A stretch of DNA of 64,000 bases from Sediminibacter sp. Hel_I_10 (GCF_000688335.1 NZ_JHZX01000001.1:2914001-2978000); one strand, 5' to 3'; positions 8,269 to 18,176 are shown, counted from the first letter of the stretch. Made by a program: numbers and translations. The notes: generated by a model from the letters alone, not told the origin.

Positions 8269-9630
8269 TTAATTTTCCATTTTCGAGGCAAATGTTTCAA
8301 GCGTCTTAAAAAAAGCAATGAGGGCGCTTTTAGAAATCAACGTATTGATAGTTACCAAGCGCACAAATTTCTGGTCTCTAAAATTTCCGAAGCCAACCAT
8401 AAGCTCAGAATGCTCATAAAGCTGGGTGCATAGTTTCTCTGCAGAGATATTTTTATAATTAAAACATACTGAAATTGAATCTTCGAAGCTGTAAAGCGTA
8501 TAATCTGGATGATCTTCGATATAAGTTCTTGCCAAATCTGCCAAATCAAATTGATGATTTACGATTTTTTTGAGTCCGTTACTGCCTATCGATTTCCATA
8601 AGGTCCAAAGTTTTAGGGCATCATTACGTCTTCCGCATTGTAGAGAGGTTTTGCCGAGATTAAATTCGTCATCATGGGTTTGGTATAAATAATCGGCATC
8701 ATTGGAAAACGATTGGTAGAGTTGCTCCTTATCTTTTGTAACAATGATAGAGCAACTTAAGGGTGTACCCAGCATTTTATGGGCATTTACGCTAAAGGAG
8801 TCTGTATGTTCAATCCCTTTCACCAAGTGCTTGTAGGTGTCGCTAAAAATCACTGCCCCGCAATAGGCGCCATCTAGATGTAGCCAGAGGTCATACGTTT
8901 TACACACTTTGCTAATGGCCTCAACATCATCAAAAGCACCTAAAACCGTTGTGCCTGCGGTAGCATTTACAAAAAACGGTTGAAACCCGTTAGCGAGATC
9001 ATTCTTAATTTGAAGTTCTAAATCATCTACCAACATTTGACCTTTGTCGTTGGTTTTAATTGGCCGCACTTGATTTCTACCTACACCAATAAATGAGGCG
9101 TTTTTTGTAATGGAATAGTGTGCACAGTCAGAAGAATAGAGTGTCATTTTATGAGATAATCCCTCGGTTTTGGAAGCGGGATTGTATTTGTCTCTTGCCA
9201 TGAGCACGGCCATATAATTACTCATGGAGCCGCCAGGAGCAAAAGTACCATCGCCGGTTTCGGGATAGCCAATCATTTTGCAAATGGTTTTAAGAATTAT
9301 TTTCTCAACGCCTACTTGTGGACCTGCAACTTTATAGGTGTACATGCTGTTATTGAGCATGACCGATAGCAGATCGCCTAAGGTGGCTCTAGTCATTCTT
9401 CCACCGTATAATTGATTAAAAAAAGAGGTAGAAGCCGTTTTTGGGGTGTGCTTTATAAGTGATTTGAGAACAGAAATAAAGTCTTCATCCAGAGTTGGTG
9501 CTTCAGGAAGACTGAGGTCTATGGTATTATAAAGAGCGGTGGTGTCTATTGGTTTGGCAACCGGAGCTCTTTTTTCTTCGGAAATGAGAAGCTCTGCGAG
9601 CTCTTGAAATAATTTTAAATCTTCGTTCAT
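8269..9630 (-). CDS. PLP-dependent group II amino acid decarboxylase
   Basis: This 453-residue protein belongs to the group II decarboxylases (glutamate, aspartate, cysteine sulfinate and aromatic amino acid types). FAPGGSMSNYMA binds the cofactor phosphate, HLDGAYCG carries the aspartate that pairs with the pyridine nitrogen, and SVNAHKMLG carries the Schiff-base lysine. The start at 9630 (MNEDLKLF) is preferred over 9666. The overall pattern is closest in my memory to glutamate, aspartate and cysteine-sulfinate decarboxylase-like proteins rather than the aromatic type, but the substrate cannot be assigned. It stands alone. Confidence 0.85.
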   Translation of the reverse strand: MNEDLKLFQELAELLISEEKRAPVAKPIDTTALYNTIDLSLPEAPTLDEDFISVLKSLIKHTPKTASTSFFNQLYGGRMTRATLGDLLSVMLNNSMYTYKVAGPQVGVEKIILKTICKMIGYPETGDGTFAPGGSMSNYMAVLMARDKYNPASKTEGLSHKMTLYSSDCAHYSITKNASFIGVGRNQVRPIKTNDKGQMLVDDLELQIKNDLANGFQPFFVNATAGTTVLGAFDDVEAISKVCKTYDLWLHLDGAYCGAVIFSDTYKHLVKGIEHTDSFSVNAHKMLGTPLSCSIIVTKDKEQLYQSFSNDADYLYQTHDDEFNLGKTSLQCGRRNDALKLWTLWKSIGSNGLKKIVNHQFDLADLARTYIEDHPDYTLYSFEDSISVCFNYKNISAEKLCTQLYEHSELMVGFGNFRDQKFVRLVTINTLISKSALIAFFKTLETFASKMEN

Positions 9631-9861
9631 GACAGTAAGTAATTCTAGTCCTGTTGATGATTGCAAATTTATCCCGAATAATTGGAAATCTGAATTTAGG
9701 AATGAGATGGTTTCAATGCATAAAAATTTAACCTTGATAGCGGTTCTATTTACGGGTCTTATTTCAGTTAAAAAAAATGAAGATCGATCTCTTCCAACGA
9801 AATTAAACGTAACGGATGTCGGGTTTTAGATGAAACGGAAATCCTTTTCCTGATGCATCAT

Positions 9862-11115
9862 TTAATTGGAAATGTTGACTGAATTGGCTTCTCCAAAACC
9901 AAGTAATCGATCGTAACGTGCACCAAGGTCGCGGTAATACACTAAGACTTTGTAATTGTTCTCGGTTTGCCAAAAATCACCACTTATTCTGCCCTCATCC
10001 AAATAACCATTAGCATCTACAACAACATACTTGTAATTATAAAATCCTTGTTTCAATTTAAAAGCGGTTTCAAAAAGTCCTTTTTCGCTATTATATTTAA
10101 GTTGGTTTTCTGGTGCTAAAGCGTAATTATTGTAATTTCCATACACGTAGATTTTGCTGCCATCTTTAAATTCGGGGTATTTTAATGAAAAATGAACCAT
10201 GGTGTAATCGGCTTCTATAGCAACGTTATCTGCATCAATGGCGGTTATCAAGAAATTACCATTAATGTCGGGGTTGTACGTGTAAGGCTGATTGTATCTA
10301 GGTAGTTCTGTAAACAAATAGGTTTGGTAAATATCCTGTAAATCTATAAACTGTATGGCCACATTGGCCGCTCTAACTTCTTTGGTTTCAAAAAATCGAA
10401 ATTCATTACTTCCCCAAAACGCGGTTTTATCAACGTAACGGTAGATCAATTCTCCGCCTAAGGTGTACTGCGGTTTTACGTCTTTAATTGCGGTGTTGAG
10501 ATTGTTATTTTGAATAATGACTGTTTTTACGGTTTCGTTTGGATTGTTGAGGTTGATGCTACCAGAATTCACAACAATGTCGACGGTTTGTTTAGAGTCT
10601 ACATATTTTACTTCTCTACTGCGTTTGATATTTACGCCAACGCCCAATTCCTGTGTATAAATCATAAACTTTCTAGTAAAGACGAGCTCATCATCTTCAT
10701 TATAAATTTTCATGAGGTAATTACCAGATTTTTTTAATCCACGAGTCTGTCTATTGGGAATAGATAGTTTGTAATGCGAGTAGAGTTGAAACGCGTTTAA
10801 GGAATTTTTATAATCTGTAATCCGGTAATTATCAAAACCGTCAAGATATTCTAATTTGGCTAGTGACGATTTGGTCCAGTCAAAATTATAATGCTCAATA
10901 GTGTAATAAAAGTCGGGCTCATCAGTAACCAAAGCATCAAATTCTAAATAAAAAGTTTCACCTAATCTTAAGATGGGGAGTTGACCTTGAGCAGTGCTTT
11001 GACTTTTAAAGGTGATCGATTTGATATAATCGGGCGGATTGATTTCTTCTAACTGAGCGTAGCTATGCCCTATAAAACCTGAGAAAAGCAGTAGGGTGAA
11101 AAGGAATTTAGTCAT
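9862..11115 (-). CDS. DUF5103 / type IX secretion system plug-domain protein
   Basis: This 417-residue exported protein has a signal peptide (MTKFLFTLLLFSGFIGHSYA) and the arrangement of the DUF5103 family: an N-terminal beta domain with the FYYTIEHYNFDW motif, and a C-terminal segment with QGFYNYKYVVVD and TENNYKVLVYYRDLGARYDRLLGF. In Flavobacterium a protein of this type plugs the SprA translocon of the type IX secretion system from the periplasmic side, so it should act at the outer membrane. Its presence agrees with the T9SS cargo protein at 4-5.75 kb. It is monocistronic; the 283 bases before it contain only the divergent nqr promoter region. Confidence 0.82.
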   Translation of the reverse strand: MTKFLFTLLLFSGFIGHSYAQLEEINPPDYIKSITFKSQSTAQGQLPILRLGETFYLEFDALVTDEPDFYYTIEHYNFDWTKSSLAKLEYLDGFDNYRITDYKNSLNAFQLYSHYKLSIPNRQTRGLKKSGNYLMKIYNEDDELVFTRKFMIYTQELGVGVNIKRSREVKYVDSKQTVDIVVNSGSINLNNPNETVKTVIIQNNNLNTAIKDVKPQYTLGGELIYRYVDKTAFWGSNEFRFFETKEVRAANVAIQFIDLQDIYQTYLFTELPRYNQPYTYNPDINGNFLITAIDADNVAIEADYTMVHFSLKYPEFKDGSKIYVYGNYNNYALAPENQLKYNSEKGLFETAFKLKQGFYNYKYVVVDANGYLDEGRISGDFWQTENNYKVLVYYRDLGARYDRLLGFGEANSVNISN

Positions 11116-11353
11116 GTTCTTTTTTTTGAATTGTAAATATAGTCAAAATCTATGCCTAAAACATTTTGAACATTTGCTGCTTTTTAACAAAAGCCTGGTC
11201 AATGGGTTGTGATTCTCATTCCGGTATTTAGAGTTTCTGCCTGAAAAATTAAAGAGGGATCCGAAAGAAGAGAATAAGTAGCTTCATCTTATTTAGAACC
11301 AATAAAAATAATAAACTTAAAAACCCATCTTATTATTTTACTCAATTTATTCG

Positions 11354-11361
11354 TAAATTTG
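11354..11361 (+). promoter_or_regulatory. Promoter -7 box of the nqr operon
   Basis: TAAATTTG matches TAnnTTTG, 37 bases before the nqrA ATG. No clear -33 TTG is present. Confidence 0.55.
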
Positions 11362-11398
11362 CACGGATTTTTAGACAACTAATTTCAATCTAAAGCGT

Positions 11399-12748
11399 AT
11401 GTCAAACGACATTAAAATTAAAAAAGGTCTGAATATAAATCTTGTTGGTGAAGCTGAAAAGTCGCTTGAAGAAGCCATTGTCAGTAACTTCTGCACCATA
11501 AGACCTGAAGATTTCCATAGCGTTACCCCTAAACTCGTTGCAAAAGAAAATACAAGCCTTAAAGCAGGTGATGTAGTTTTTTACGATAAAAACCATGAGG
11601 AGGTGAAATTTGTTTCACCAGTTTCGGGTACAGTAGTGGAAATTGTAAGAGGACCAAAACGTCGTATTGACGCTATAAAAATACAAGCAGACAAAGAGCA
11701 AACATTTAAGGATTTTGGTAAGTTCGATATGAACTCAGATGCCGATACTTTAAAAGCACATCTTTTAGCGTCTGGTTGCTGGCCATTCATCATCCAAAGA
11801 CCTTATGATGTTATTGCAGATCCTGCAAGAACACCAAAAGCTATCTTTATTTCGGGTTATGATTCTGCGCCATTAGCAGCAGATTTAGACTTTGTACTTA
11901 AAGGGAAAGAAGCACAATTACAAGCGGCTGTTTCTGCATTGTCAAAATTAACAAAAGGGAAGGTGCATGTTGGTGTCAACGCCAATACGTCTCCATTGTC
12001 TGGTTTAAATGATGTTACTGTGCATAAGGTCTCAGGACCACACCCTTCAGGAAATGTGGGGACGCACATTAACAAAATAAGCCCAATCAACAAAGGAGAA
12101 ACAGTTTGGACCATAAGTGCTGCTGACTTAGTGATTATTGGTGAATTGCTGTTAACAGGGAAATTTAATGCAGAACGTGTTGTGGCCTTGGCAGGATCTT
12201 CAGTTAAAAAGCCAAGATATTTCAAAACCAGAATAGGAAGTGAAGTGTCTACCATGGTTTATGATAATGGGGTTGAAAAAGGTGGTAATGACCGTATCAT
12301 TTCTGGAAACGTGCTTTCTGGTAAACAAGTGAAGCCAGATGGAAGTTTGGGTTACTATGCAACATTGATCTCTGTGATCCCAGAAGGTGACGATTATGAG
12401 TTCTTTGGTTGGAATAAACCAGTATTTGATAAGATTTCATCAACAAGGGCTCTGACCTTTTCTTGGATGAATCCTAATAAAAAATATGATCTAGATACCA
12501 ATACAAACGGAGAACATCGCGCATTTGTGGTGACGGGAAGTTATGAGGAAGTATTTCCTTTGGATATCTTTCCTATGCAGATTCTTAAAGCGTGCATGTA
12601 TGAGGATTTAGATGAAATGGAAGCCTTGGGAATGTACGAGGTAGCTCCAGAAGATTTTGCCTTAACAGAATTTATCTGTGTATCTAAGCAGCCTCATCAA
12701 GAGATTATTAGAAAAGGCTTAGATCTCATGTTAAAGGAAATAGGATAA
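11399..12748 (+). CDS. nqrA: Na+-translocating NADH:quinone reductase subunit A
   Basis: This is the cytoplasmic-side subunit of the sodium-pumping NADH:quinone oxidoreductase. It carries no covalent cofactor and has been linked to quinone binding at the interface with NqrB. The 449 residues have the family start (IKIKKGLNINLVGEAE), a barrel-sandwich hybrid domain near the N-terminus (FVSPVSGTVVEIVRGPKRR), and the HVGVNANTSPLSGL and HPSGNVGTHI segments typical of NqrA. It is the first gene of a six-gene operon, 57 bases ahead of nqrB. Confidence 0.97.
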   Translation: MSNDIKIKKGLNINLVGEAEKSLEEAIVSNFCTIRPEDFHSVTPKLVAKENTSLKAGDVVFYDKNHEEVKFVSPVSGTVVEIVRGPKRRIDAIKIQADKEQTFKDFGKFDMNSDADTLKAHLLASGCWPFIIQRPYDVIADPARTPKAIFISGYDSAPLAADLDFVLKGKEAQLQAAVSALSKLTKGKVHVGVNANTSPLSGLNDVTVHKVSGPHPSGNVGTHINKISPINKGETVWTISAADLVIIGELLLTGKFNAERVVALAGSSVKKPRYFKTRIGSEVSTMVYDNGVEKGGNDRIISGNVLSGKQVKPDGSLGYYATLISVIPEGDDYEFFGWNKPVFDKISSTRALTFSWMNPNKKYDLDTNTNGEHRAFVVTGSYEEVFPLDIFPMQILKACMYEDLDEMEALGMYEVAPEDFALTEFICVSKQPHQEIIRKGLDLMLKEIG

Positions 12749-12805
12749 CATACAACCCATATACTCGGTTTTTCAACAATCCCTAACTGCAAACAGTTAT
12801 AAAAA

Positions 12806-14029
12806 ATGAGCTTAAAAAGTAAATTACACGAAATAAAGAAGAAGTACGAAGGTAAGAAAATGGCACCTGCGTTTAATGCCTTGCATACTTTTTTGTACAC
12901 GCCTAATGAGACTACCCATAACGGGACTCATATTAAGGCTGTAGATGATTTAAAGCGTACCATGAACACGGTGATCATTGCTTTGGTGCCATGTTTGATT
13001 TTTGGTATGTTCAATGCGGGTTACCAACATTATTTAGCACTTGGTGAGATTGAGTCGGCAAATGGTTTTTTAGGATCTAGCTTCTGGACCTTAGATAACT
13101 TGGTTGTTGGTCTTTGGACGGTTCTACCATTGGTCATTGTATCTTATGGTGTAGGTTTAGCTGTAGAATTTGTATTTGCAGTTATCAAAGGCCATGAAGT
13201 TGAAGAAGGATATTTGGTTACAGGTATGTTAGTGCCTTTAATTGTTCCTGTTGACATTCCACTTTGGATGTTAGCTGTTGCTGTTATTTTTGGTGTTGTT
13301 ATTGGTAAAGAGGTTTTTGGTGGTACAGGAATGAATATTCTAAATCCAGCATTAACTATTCGTGCCTTCTTATTCTTTGCATATCCAACTTGGATGTCTG
13401 GTGATAAAGTTTGGGTACACGGTGCCGTAGAACGAGATAATATGATTGCAGCGGGTCAAAACTTAGATGCTATTTCAGGAGAAACCATCTTAGGGACCTA
13501 TGCGCAAAGTCAGGAAGTAGCCTACAGCTATGCCGATATGTTTTTTGGTTTGATACCAGGATCGGTGGGTGAGACCTCTAAATTATTGATCATTATTGGG
13601 GCGTTATTCTTGATCTTTACAAAAATTGCGAGTTGGAGAATTATTGTAAGTGCTTTAGCGGGAGCTTTAGTTATGGGACTTATCTTTAATGGCGTTGTAG
13701 ATGCCGGATGGATTGGTGAAAGCAGTAAATTCTTTGGATTAATGAGCGTTCCATTTTGGCAACACCTAATTATAGGAAGTATTCTATTTGGAGCAGTTTA
13801 CATGGCAACAGATCCTGTAACATCTTCTCAAACCAATAAAGGTAAATACATCTACGGGTTCTTAATTGGTTTCCTATCTATTATGATCCGTGTATTTAAT
13901 CCTGCATATCCAGAAGGTGTATTCTTAGCCATTTTGTTAATGAATGTCTTTGCACCAACAATTGATCATTATGTTGTTCAAGCCAATGTTAAGAAACGTA
14001 GAAAACGTTTAAAAATGGTAAACGCCTAA
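12806..14029 (+). CDS. nqrB: Na+-translocating NADH:quinone reductase subunit B
   Basis: This is the large membrane subunit that binds riboflavin and a covalent FMN and forms the sodium path. The 407 residues contain about ten membrane helices and the conserved FGGTGMNILNPALTIRAFLFFAYP region (residues 171-194). The FMN threonine is expected in an S/T-G-A-T motif after an aspartate. Here the corresponding stretch is DAISGET (221-227), with Glu where Ala is usual, so T227 is the likely attachment site but the motif is atypical. ApbE, encoded at 19.8 kb, would attach the flavin. Confidence 0.96.
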   Translation: MSLKSKLHEIKKKYEGKKMAPAFNALHTFLYTPNETTHNGTHIKAVDDLKRTMNTVIIALVPCLIFGMFNAGYQHYLALGEIESANGFLGSSFWTLDNLVVGLWTVLPLVIVSYGVGLAVEFVFAVIKGHEVEEGYLVTGMLVPLIVPVDIPLWMLAVAVIFGVVIGKEVFGGTGMNILNPALTIRAFLFFAYPTWMSGDKVWVHGAVERDNMIAAGQNLDAISGETILGTYAQSQEVAYSYADMFFGLIPGSVGETSKLLIIIGALFLIFTKIASWRIIVSALAGALVMGLIFNGVVDAGWIGESSKFFGLMSVPFWQHLIIGSILFGAVYMATDPVTSSQTNKGKYIYGFLIGFLSIMIRVFNPAYPEGVFLAILLMNVFAPTIDHYVVQANVKKRRKRLKMVNA

Positions 14030-14068
14030 TCTATTAGCTTGAATTAGTAGTTATATAAAACTCAAATC

Positions 14069-14866
14069 ATGGAAAAGAAAACAGATAAAAATTTATATAC
14101 CGTCATATTTGCCGTTGTTATGGTATTGGTGGTTGGTTCGCTATTAGCATTTACAGCGTCCTCTTTAAAGCCTGCAATTAGCGAGAATGAGCGTATTGAG
14201 AAGCAGCAAAACATTCTTTATGCAATGGGCTATAATCAAAATGAAGAGACCACAATTGAATTTATCTCTACCGATAAAGTAGCAGAAATGTTCAAGACTA
14301 AAGTGAAAGATCAACTGGTTTTAGAATATCAAGACGGTAAGATCATAAGCAAGCAAACCAGACAAGAATATATGGATGCCAATGACGGGCAAGAGCCATA
14401 TTTGATTGATGTTAAAAAACAACAAGCAGAGGCCAAAAAAGGAAATCCTAGAAAGCTGCCCTTGTTTATAGGTGAAAACGAAGGAAAAACTTATTATGTG
14501 GCACCTATTTACGGTAAAGGACTGTGGGACGCTATTTGGGGATTTATAGCCGTTGATGAAGACATGATTGTTAGAGGTACATTCTTTGATCATGCCGGTG
14601 AAACTCCAGGACTTGGTGCAAATATTAAGCAACGTTATTTTATGGACGATTTCTACGGAGAGCATTTATTGACCTCAAATGGCGTATTTAAAGGTATTAA
14701 TGTTGCGAAGGGTAATAATGATCCTAAAAACGAAAGAAAAACAGATTATAAAGTTGATGCCCTTGCAGGTGCTACTATTACTGGTGATGGTGTATCGGCA
14801 ATGATCAAAGCAGATATGGGATTATATGTGCCTTATTTTAAGAACTTAAAAAACGAAACTAACTAA
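14069..14866 (+). CDS. nqrC: Na+-translocating NADH:quinone reductase subunit C
   Basis: This 265-residue subunit has one N-terminal membrane helix (residues about 11-32) and a periplasmic FMN-binding domain. The flavinylation motif DALAGAT is intact at 230-236, making T236 the FMN attachment residue. GKGLWDAIWGFIAVD and HAGETPGLGA are family-typical strands around the flavin site. It passes electrons from the NqrD/E iron-sulfur centre toward NqrB. The gene sits 39 bases after nqrB and one base before nqrD, so translation with nqrD is probably coupled. Confidence 0.97.
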   Translation: MEKKTDKNLYTVIFAVVMVLVVGSLLAFTASSLKPAISENERIEKQQNILYAMGYNQNEETTIEFISTDKVAEMFKTKVKDQLVLEYQDGKIISKQTRQEYMDANDGQEPYLIDVKKQQAEAKKGNPRKLPLFIGENEGKTYYVAPIYGKGLWDAIWGFIAVDEDMIVRGTFFDHAGETPGLGANIKQRYFMDDFYGEHLLTSNGVFKGINVAKGNNDPKNERKTDYKVDALAGATITGDGVSAMIKADMGLYVPYFKNLKNETN

Positions 14867-14867
14867 G

Positions 14868-15512
14868 ATGGGAATACTTTCAAAAAAGGATAGTAAGTTA
14901 ATTACAGATCCATTAGCAGATAATAATCCAATTACCATCCAGGTATTGGGAATTTGTTCCGCATTGGCCATTACAGCAGAGCTAAAAGCATCTTTAGTAA
15001 TGGGTATTGCCGTAATGTTTGTATTAGGTGTAGGTAACGTAGTGATCTCTCTTATGCGAAACATCATACCTTCAAAAATTAGAATTATCGTACAACTTAT
15101 TGTTGTGGCGGCGCTCGTAATTATTGTAGATCAGGTGTTGAAGGCTTATGCTTATGAATTGAGTAAAACACTTTCAGTATTTGTAGGTTTGATTATTACC
15201 AACTGTATCATCATGGGGCGTTTTGAAGCCTTTGCATTAGGTAACGGACCTTGGAGATCGTTTTTGGATGGTATTGGTAATGCTGCAGGTTATGCACTTA
15301 TCTTGGTTGCGGTTGGCTTCTTTAGAGAACTTTTAGGATCTGGAACATTGTTCGGGTATCCTGTTTTGGGAGATGCCATTGAAAAAACGGGAGTGTATTC
15401 TATCGGTTATGAGAATAATGGATTTATGTTGATGCCACCAATGGCATTGATTATTGTTGGACTTATTATTTGGGCACAACGTAGTAGAAATAAGGATTTA
15501 ATTGAAGATTAA
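14868..15512 (+). CDS. nqrD: Na+-translocating NADH:quinone reductase subunit D
   Basis: This 214-residue integral membrane subunit has about six helices. With NqrE it holds the intramembrane 2Fe-2S centre; the two conserved cysteines are visible as C30 (VLGICSALA) and C113 (ITNCIIMGR), matching the ligand positions known in the Vibrio enzyme. The ALGNGPWRSFLDGIGNA loop is a family signature. It starts one base after the nqrC stop. Confidence 0.97.
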   Translation: MGILSKKDSKLITDPLADNNPITIQVLGICSALAITAELKASLVMGIAVMFVLGVGNVVISLMRNIIPSKIRIIVQLIVVAALVIIVDQVLKAYAYELSKTLSVFVGLIITNCIIMGRFEAFALGNGPWRSFLDGIGNAAGYALILVAVGFFRELLGSGTLFGYPVLGDAIEKTGVYSIGYENNGFMLMPPMALIIVGLIIWAQRSRNKDLIED

Positions 15513-15578
15513 TTAAAATAAAATAAACTTTCGGGGTGATGGTAACATATAACTTCGGAAACTTTAAATAATAAAACA

Positions 15579-16313
15579 ATGATAGAACACATTGAACTTT
15601 TTTTCAAGTCCATTTTTATCGATAACATGGTTTTCGCCGTGTTCTTGGGGATGTGCTCGTACTTAGCTGTTTCTAAAAAAGTATCTACAGCAGTAGGACT
15701 TGGAGCAGCCGTTATTTTTGTATTGGCGATTACAGTACCGTTAAACTGGTTATTAGATGTTTATATTCTTCAACCTGGAGCCTTAAAGTGGACAGGTGTT
15801 GAAGGTACGGCCGAACTAGATTTAAGCTTTTTATCTTTCATCATGTTTATTGCGACTATTGCAACCATGGTACAATTGGTAGAAATTGTAGTTGAGAAAT
15901 TTTCACCATCACTTTACAACTCTCTGGGTATCTTTTTACCCCTTATTGCTGTAAACTGTGCAATTCTTGGTGGATCATTATTTATGCAATCTCGTGAGAT
16001 TCCTACATTTGGCTTAGCCTTAAATTATGGTATCTCTTCAGGAATTGGTTGGTTTTTAGCAATTTTAGCCATTGCTGCCATTCGTGAAAAAATTAGATAT
16101 AGTAATGTTCCGGGACCATTAAGAGGCCTAGGGATTACGTTTATCATTACAGGTTTAATGGGAATTGGTTTCTTAAGTTTTGGTGGTATGTTAACCGGTG
16201 GAGATGAAGAAGCTGCAGAAGAAACTCAAGAACAAGTTGAAATTCAAGAACCAATGGAGCAATCAACTGATGAGCATAAAGAATTAGCCGATAATACTAA
16301 AACAATCCAGTGA
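15579..16313 (+). CDS. nqrE: Na+-translocating NADH:quinone reductase subunit E, extended C-terminus
   Basis: This membrane subunit is the inverted-topology partner of NqrD. C26 (FLGMCSYLA) and C127 (AVNCAILGG) are the expected 2Fe-2S ligands. The core of about 206 residues matches the family. It is followed by a hydrophilic tail (about 207-244) rich in Glu, Gln and Thr that the proteobacterial subunit, near 200 residues, does not have. The stop overlaps the GTG start of nqrF by four bases. The tail would face the aqueous side after the last helix; its role is unknown. Confidence 0.95.
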   Translation: MIEHIELFFKSIFIDNMVFAVFLGMCSYLAVSKKVSTAVGLGAAVIFVLAITVPLNWLLDVYILQPGALKWTGVEGTAELDLSFLSFIMFIATIATMVQLVEIVVEKFSPSLYNSLGIFLPLIAVNCAILGGSLFMQSREIPTFGLALNYGISSGIGWFLAILAIAAIREKIRYSNVPGPLRGLGITFIITGLMGIGFLSFGGMLTGGDEEAAEETQEQVEIQEPMEQSTDEHKELADNTKTIQ

Positions 16314-17626
16314 TCATGATGTTAGCAATAGAAGGAACATTAGGAACCGTATTAGCAACCGTAGCAGCGTTTTTATTGATTACGTTGATATTGATTAGTT
16401 TGCTATTGTTCGTAAAGCAAAAATTATCACCATCTGGTCCTGTGACCATCAAAATTAATGGTGAGAAAGAAATTGAAGTAGCCTCTGGTGGTACCTTGTT
16501 ATCTACTTTAGGAGGAAACAAAATATTTTTACCATCTGCTTGTGGTGGTGGTGGTACTTGTATTCAATGTGAATGTCACGTTCTTTCTGGCGGAGGTGAA
16601 GCACTTCCAACAGAAACCCCGCATTTCAGCAGAAAAGAATTGAAAGACGGTGCTAGACTTTCTTGTCAGGTAAAAGTGAAGCAGGATATGGAAATCACCA
16701 TTCCTGAAGAAGTATTCGGAATTAAAAAATGGGAAGCAACCGTTGTAAGAAATTATAATGTGGCTTCTTTCATTAAAGAGTTTGTTGTTGAGATCCCTGA
16801 AGATATGGGTTACAGAGCTGGTGGATATATTCAAATCGAAATTCCACCATGTGAAGTGAAGTTTGAAGATATGGATATCACTGCGCACCCAGAGGAGCAT
16901 GAAACACCTGATAAATTTCAAGCAGAGTGGGATAAATTTAAATTATGGCCTTTGGTAATGAAAAACTCAGAGACTGTAGAAAGAGCTTATTCTATGGCTT
17001 CTTACCCAGCAGAAGGACGTGAGATTATGTTGAACGTTCGTATTGCAACTCCTCCATTTGATAGAGCTAAAGGCGATTGGATGTCTGTTAATCCTGGTAT
17101 TGCCTCTTCTTATATTTTCAATCAGAAAAAAGGAGATAAAGTGACTATTTCAGGTCCTTATGGTGAATTTTTTATCAATGAGTCTGAAGCTGAAATGTTA
17201 TATGTTGGTGGTGGAGCAGGAATGGCGCCAATGCGCTCACACTTGTATGAGTTGTTCAGAACTCTTAAAACGGGTCGTAAAGTATCGTATTGGTATGGTG
17301 GACGTTCTAAACGTGAGTTGTTCTATTTAGAGCATTTTAGAGCTTTGGAAAAAGATTTTCCAAACTTTAAATTCTATTTAGCACTATCTGAACCTATGGA
17401 AGAAGATAACTGGAAAGTTAAAGAGGACATCGATGCACCTGGAGACGGTTTTGTTGGGTTTATTCACAACTGTGTTATTGATAATTACTTGAGCAAACAC
17501 GACGCTCCTGAGGATATTGAATTGTATTTCTGTGGACCACCATTGATGAACCAGGCGGTTCAAAAAATGGGTGAAGATTATGGAATCCCAGATGAGAATA
17601 TCAGATTTGATGATTTTGGTGGATAA
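16310..17626 (+). CDS. nqrF: Na+-translocating NADH:quinone reductase subunit F
   Basis: This is the entry subunit that oxidises NADH. It has one N-terminal membrane helix (about 9-35), a 2Fe-2S ferredoxin domain with C78, C84, C87 and C119 as ligands, then an FAD domain (RAYSMASYP) and an NADH domain ([14 protein letters not shown] and the C-terminal YFCGPPLMN). The GTG at 16310 overlaps the nqrE stop in a GTGA arrangement; the ATG at 16316 is an alternative start two codons later. It is the last gene of the operon and is followed by a terminator. Confidence 0.97.
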   Translation: MIMMLAIEGTLGTVLATVAAFLLITLILISLLLFVKQKLSPSGPVTIKINGEKEIEVASGGTLLSTLGGNKIFLPSACGGGGTCIQCECHVLSGGGEALPTETPHFSRKELKDGARLSCQVKVKQDMEITIPEEVFGIKKWEATVVRNYNVASFIKEFVVEIPEDMGYRAGGYIQIEIPPCEVKFEDMDITAHPEEHETPDKFQAEWDKFKLWPLVMKNSETVERAYSMASYPAEGREIMLNVRIATPPFDRAKGDWMSVNPGIASSYIFNQKKGDKVTISGPYGEFFINESEAEMLYVGGGAGMAPMRSHLYELFRTLKTGRKVSYWYGGRSKRELFYLEHFRALEKDFPNFKFYLALSEPMEEDNWKVKEDIDAPGDGFVGFIHNCVIDNYLSKHDAPEDIELYFCGPPLMNQAVQKMGEDYGIPDENIRFDDFGG

Positions 17627-17682
17627 GATTCTACTATGGCTTTACAAGGCTATATGGATGAAGTTCTAAAATCACAGAATAA

Positions 17683-17712
17683 AAAAAACCAACTCGAAAG
17701 AGTTGGTTTTTT
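17683..17712. terminator. Bidirectional terminator after nqrF
   Basis: The stem aaaaccaactc/gagttggtttt with a four-base loop, flanked by A and T runs, lies between nqrF and the convergent Cys-rich gene at 17733. Confidence 0.85.
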
Positions 17713-17732
17713 CATTTGTACTGGCTTAAAGT

Positions 17733-18176
17733 TTAGACTAACTCATATTTAGGCTGGTTATTTTCTACCTCAAAGAGTTTGGTGTAATCCATAACGTTCG
17801 GGATGTGATCTAACTTACATAAGTAAGCTACTACGGCACATAACCCATTAAATAGATTGTCTGTTTGAGTTGGATCTTTAGGCTTTTTACAGTAGCGATC
17901 AATAGGTCCAGAATAGCCGCAACCTTTCAAGAATTCAGCTTCAATCTGCAGCAACTCAAGTGGCGTATAACCGTGAATGCGTTTTCCAAAATTTTGATTA
18001 ACTAAACCCACGTAATTGAGCTTAACAGAGCCATGAACATCTGTAAGGTGCTTCCATGTATCGGTATTATCACAAATATTACCAACAGCACATTTTTTAC
18101 AGCATTCAGGGTGTAATTCGTTATTGTGAAAGGCCTTATACAGTTTAGTTAAGGCGTTGTTCAGGCGCGTTGTCAT
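17733..18176 (-). CDS. Cys-rich cytosolic protein next to nqr, unknown
   Basis: This 147-residue protein has no signal or membrane segment. It has eight cysteines: C25, C26, C29 and C35 form a compact CCxxCx5C cluster, followed by C86, C96, C113 and C120. This suggests a bound metal or iron-sulfur cluster. It lies tail to tail with the nqr operon, and I recall similar proteins at this place in other Flavobacteriaceae, which suggests a link with NQR or its iron-sulfur centres. It has no ferredoxin, FAD or NADH domain, so it is not an NQR catalytic subunit. The function is not known. Confidence 0.8.
   Translation of the reverse strand: MTTRLNNALTKLYKAFHNNELHPECCKKCAVGNICDNTDTWKHLTDVHGSVKLNYVGLVNQNFGKRIHGYTPLELLQIEAEFLKGCGYSGPIDRYCKKPKDPTQTDNLFNGLCAVVAYLCKLDHIPNVMDYTKLFEVENNQPKYELV

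Noticed and set aside
9716-9829. 37-codon ORF MHKNLTLIAVLFTG... in the gap before the decarboxylase start
   Set aside because: It has a signal-like start but no support downstream and no promoter box; it may be a remnant. I could not decide, so I do not annotate it.
11857-12255. 132-codon minus-strand ORF inside nqrA
   Set aside because: It is a shadow of nqrA in another frame; the plus-strand product is a clear family member.
17636-17749. 37-codon ORF starting just after nqrF
   Set aside because: It runs through the terminator hairpin and into the Cys-rich gene on the other strand; nothing in it looks like a protein.
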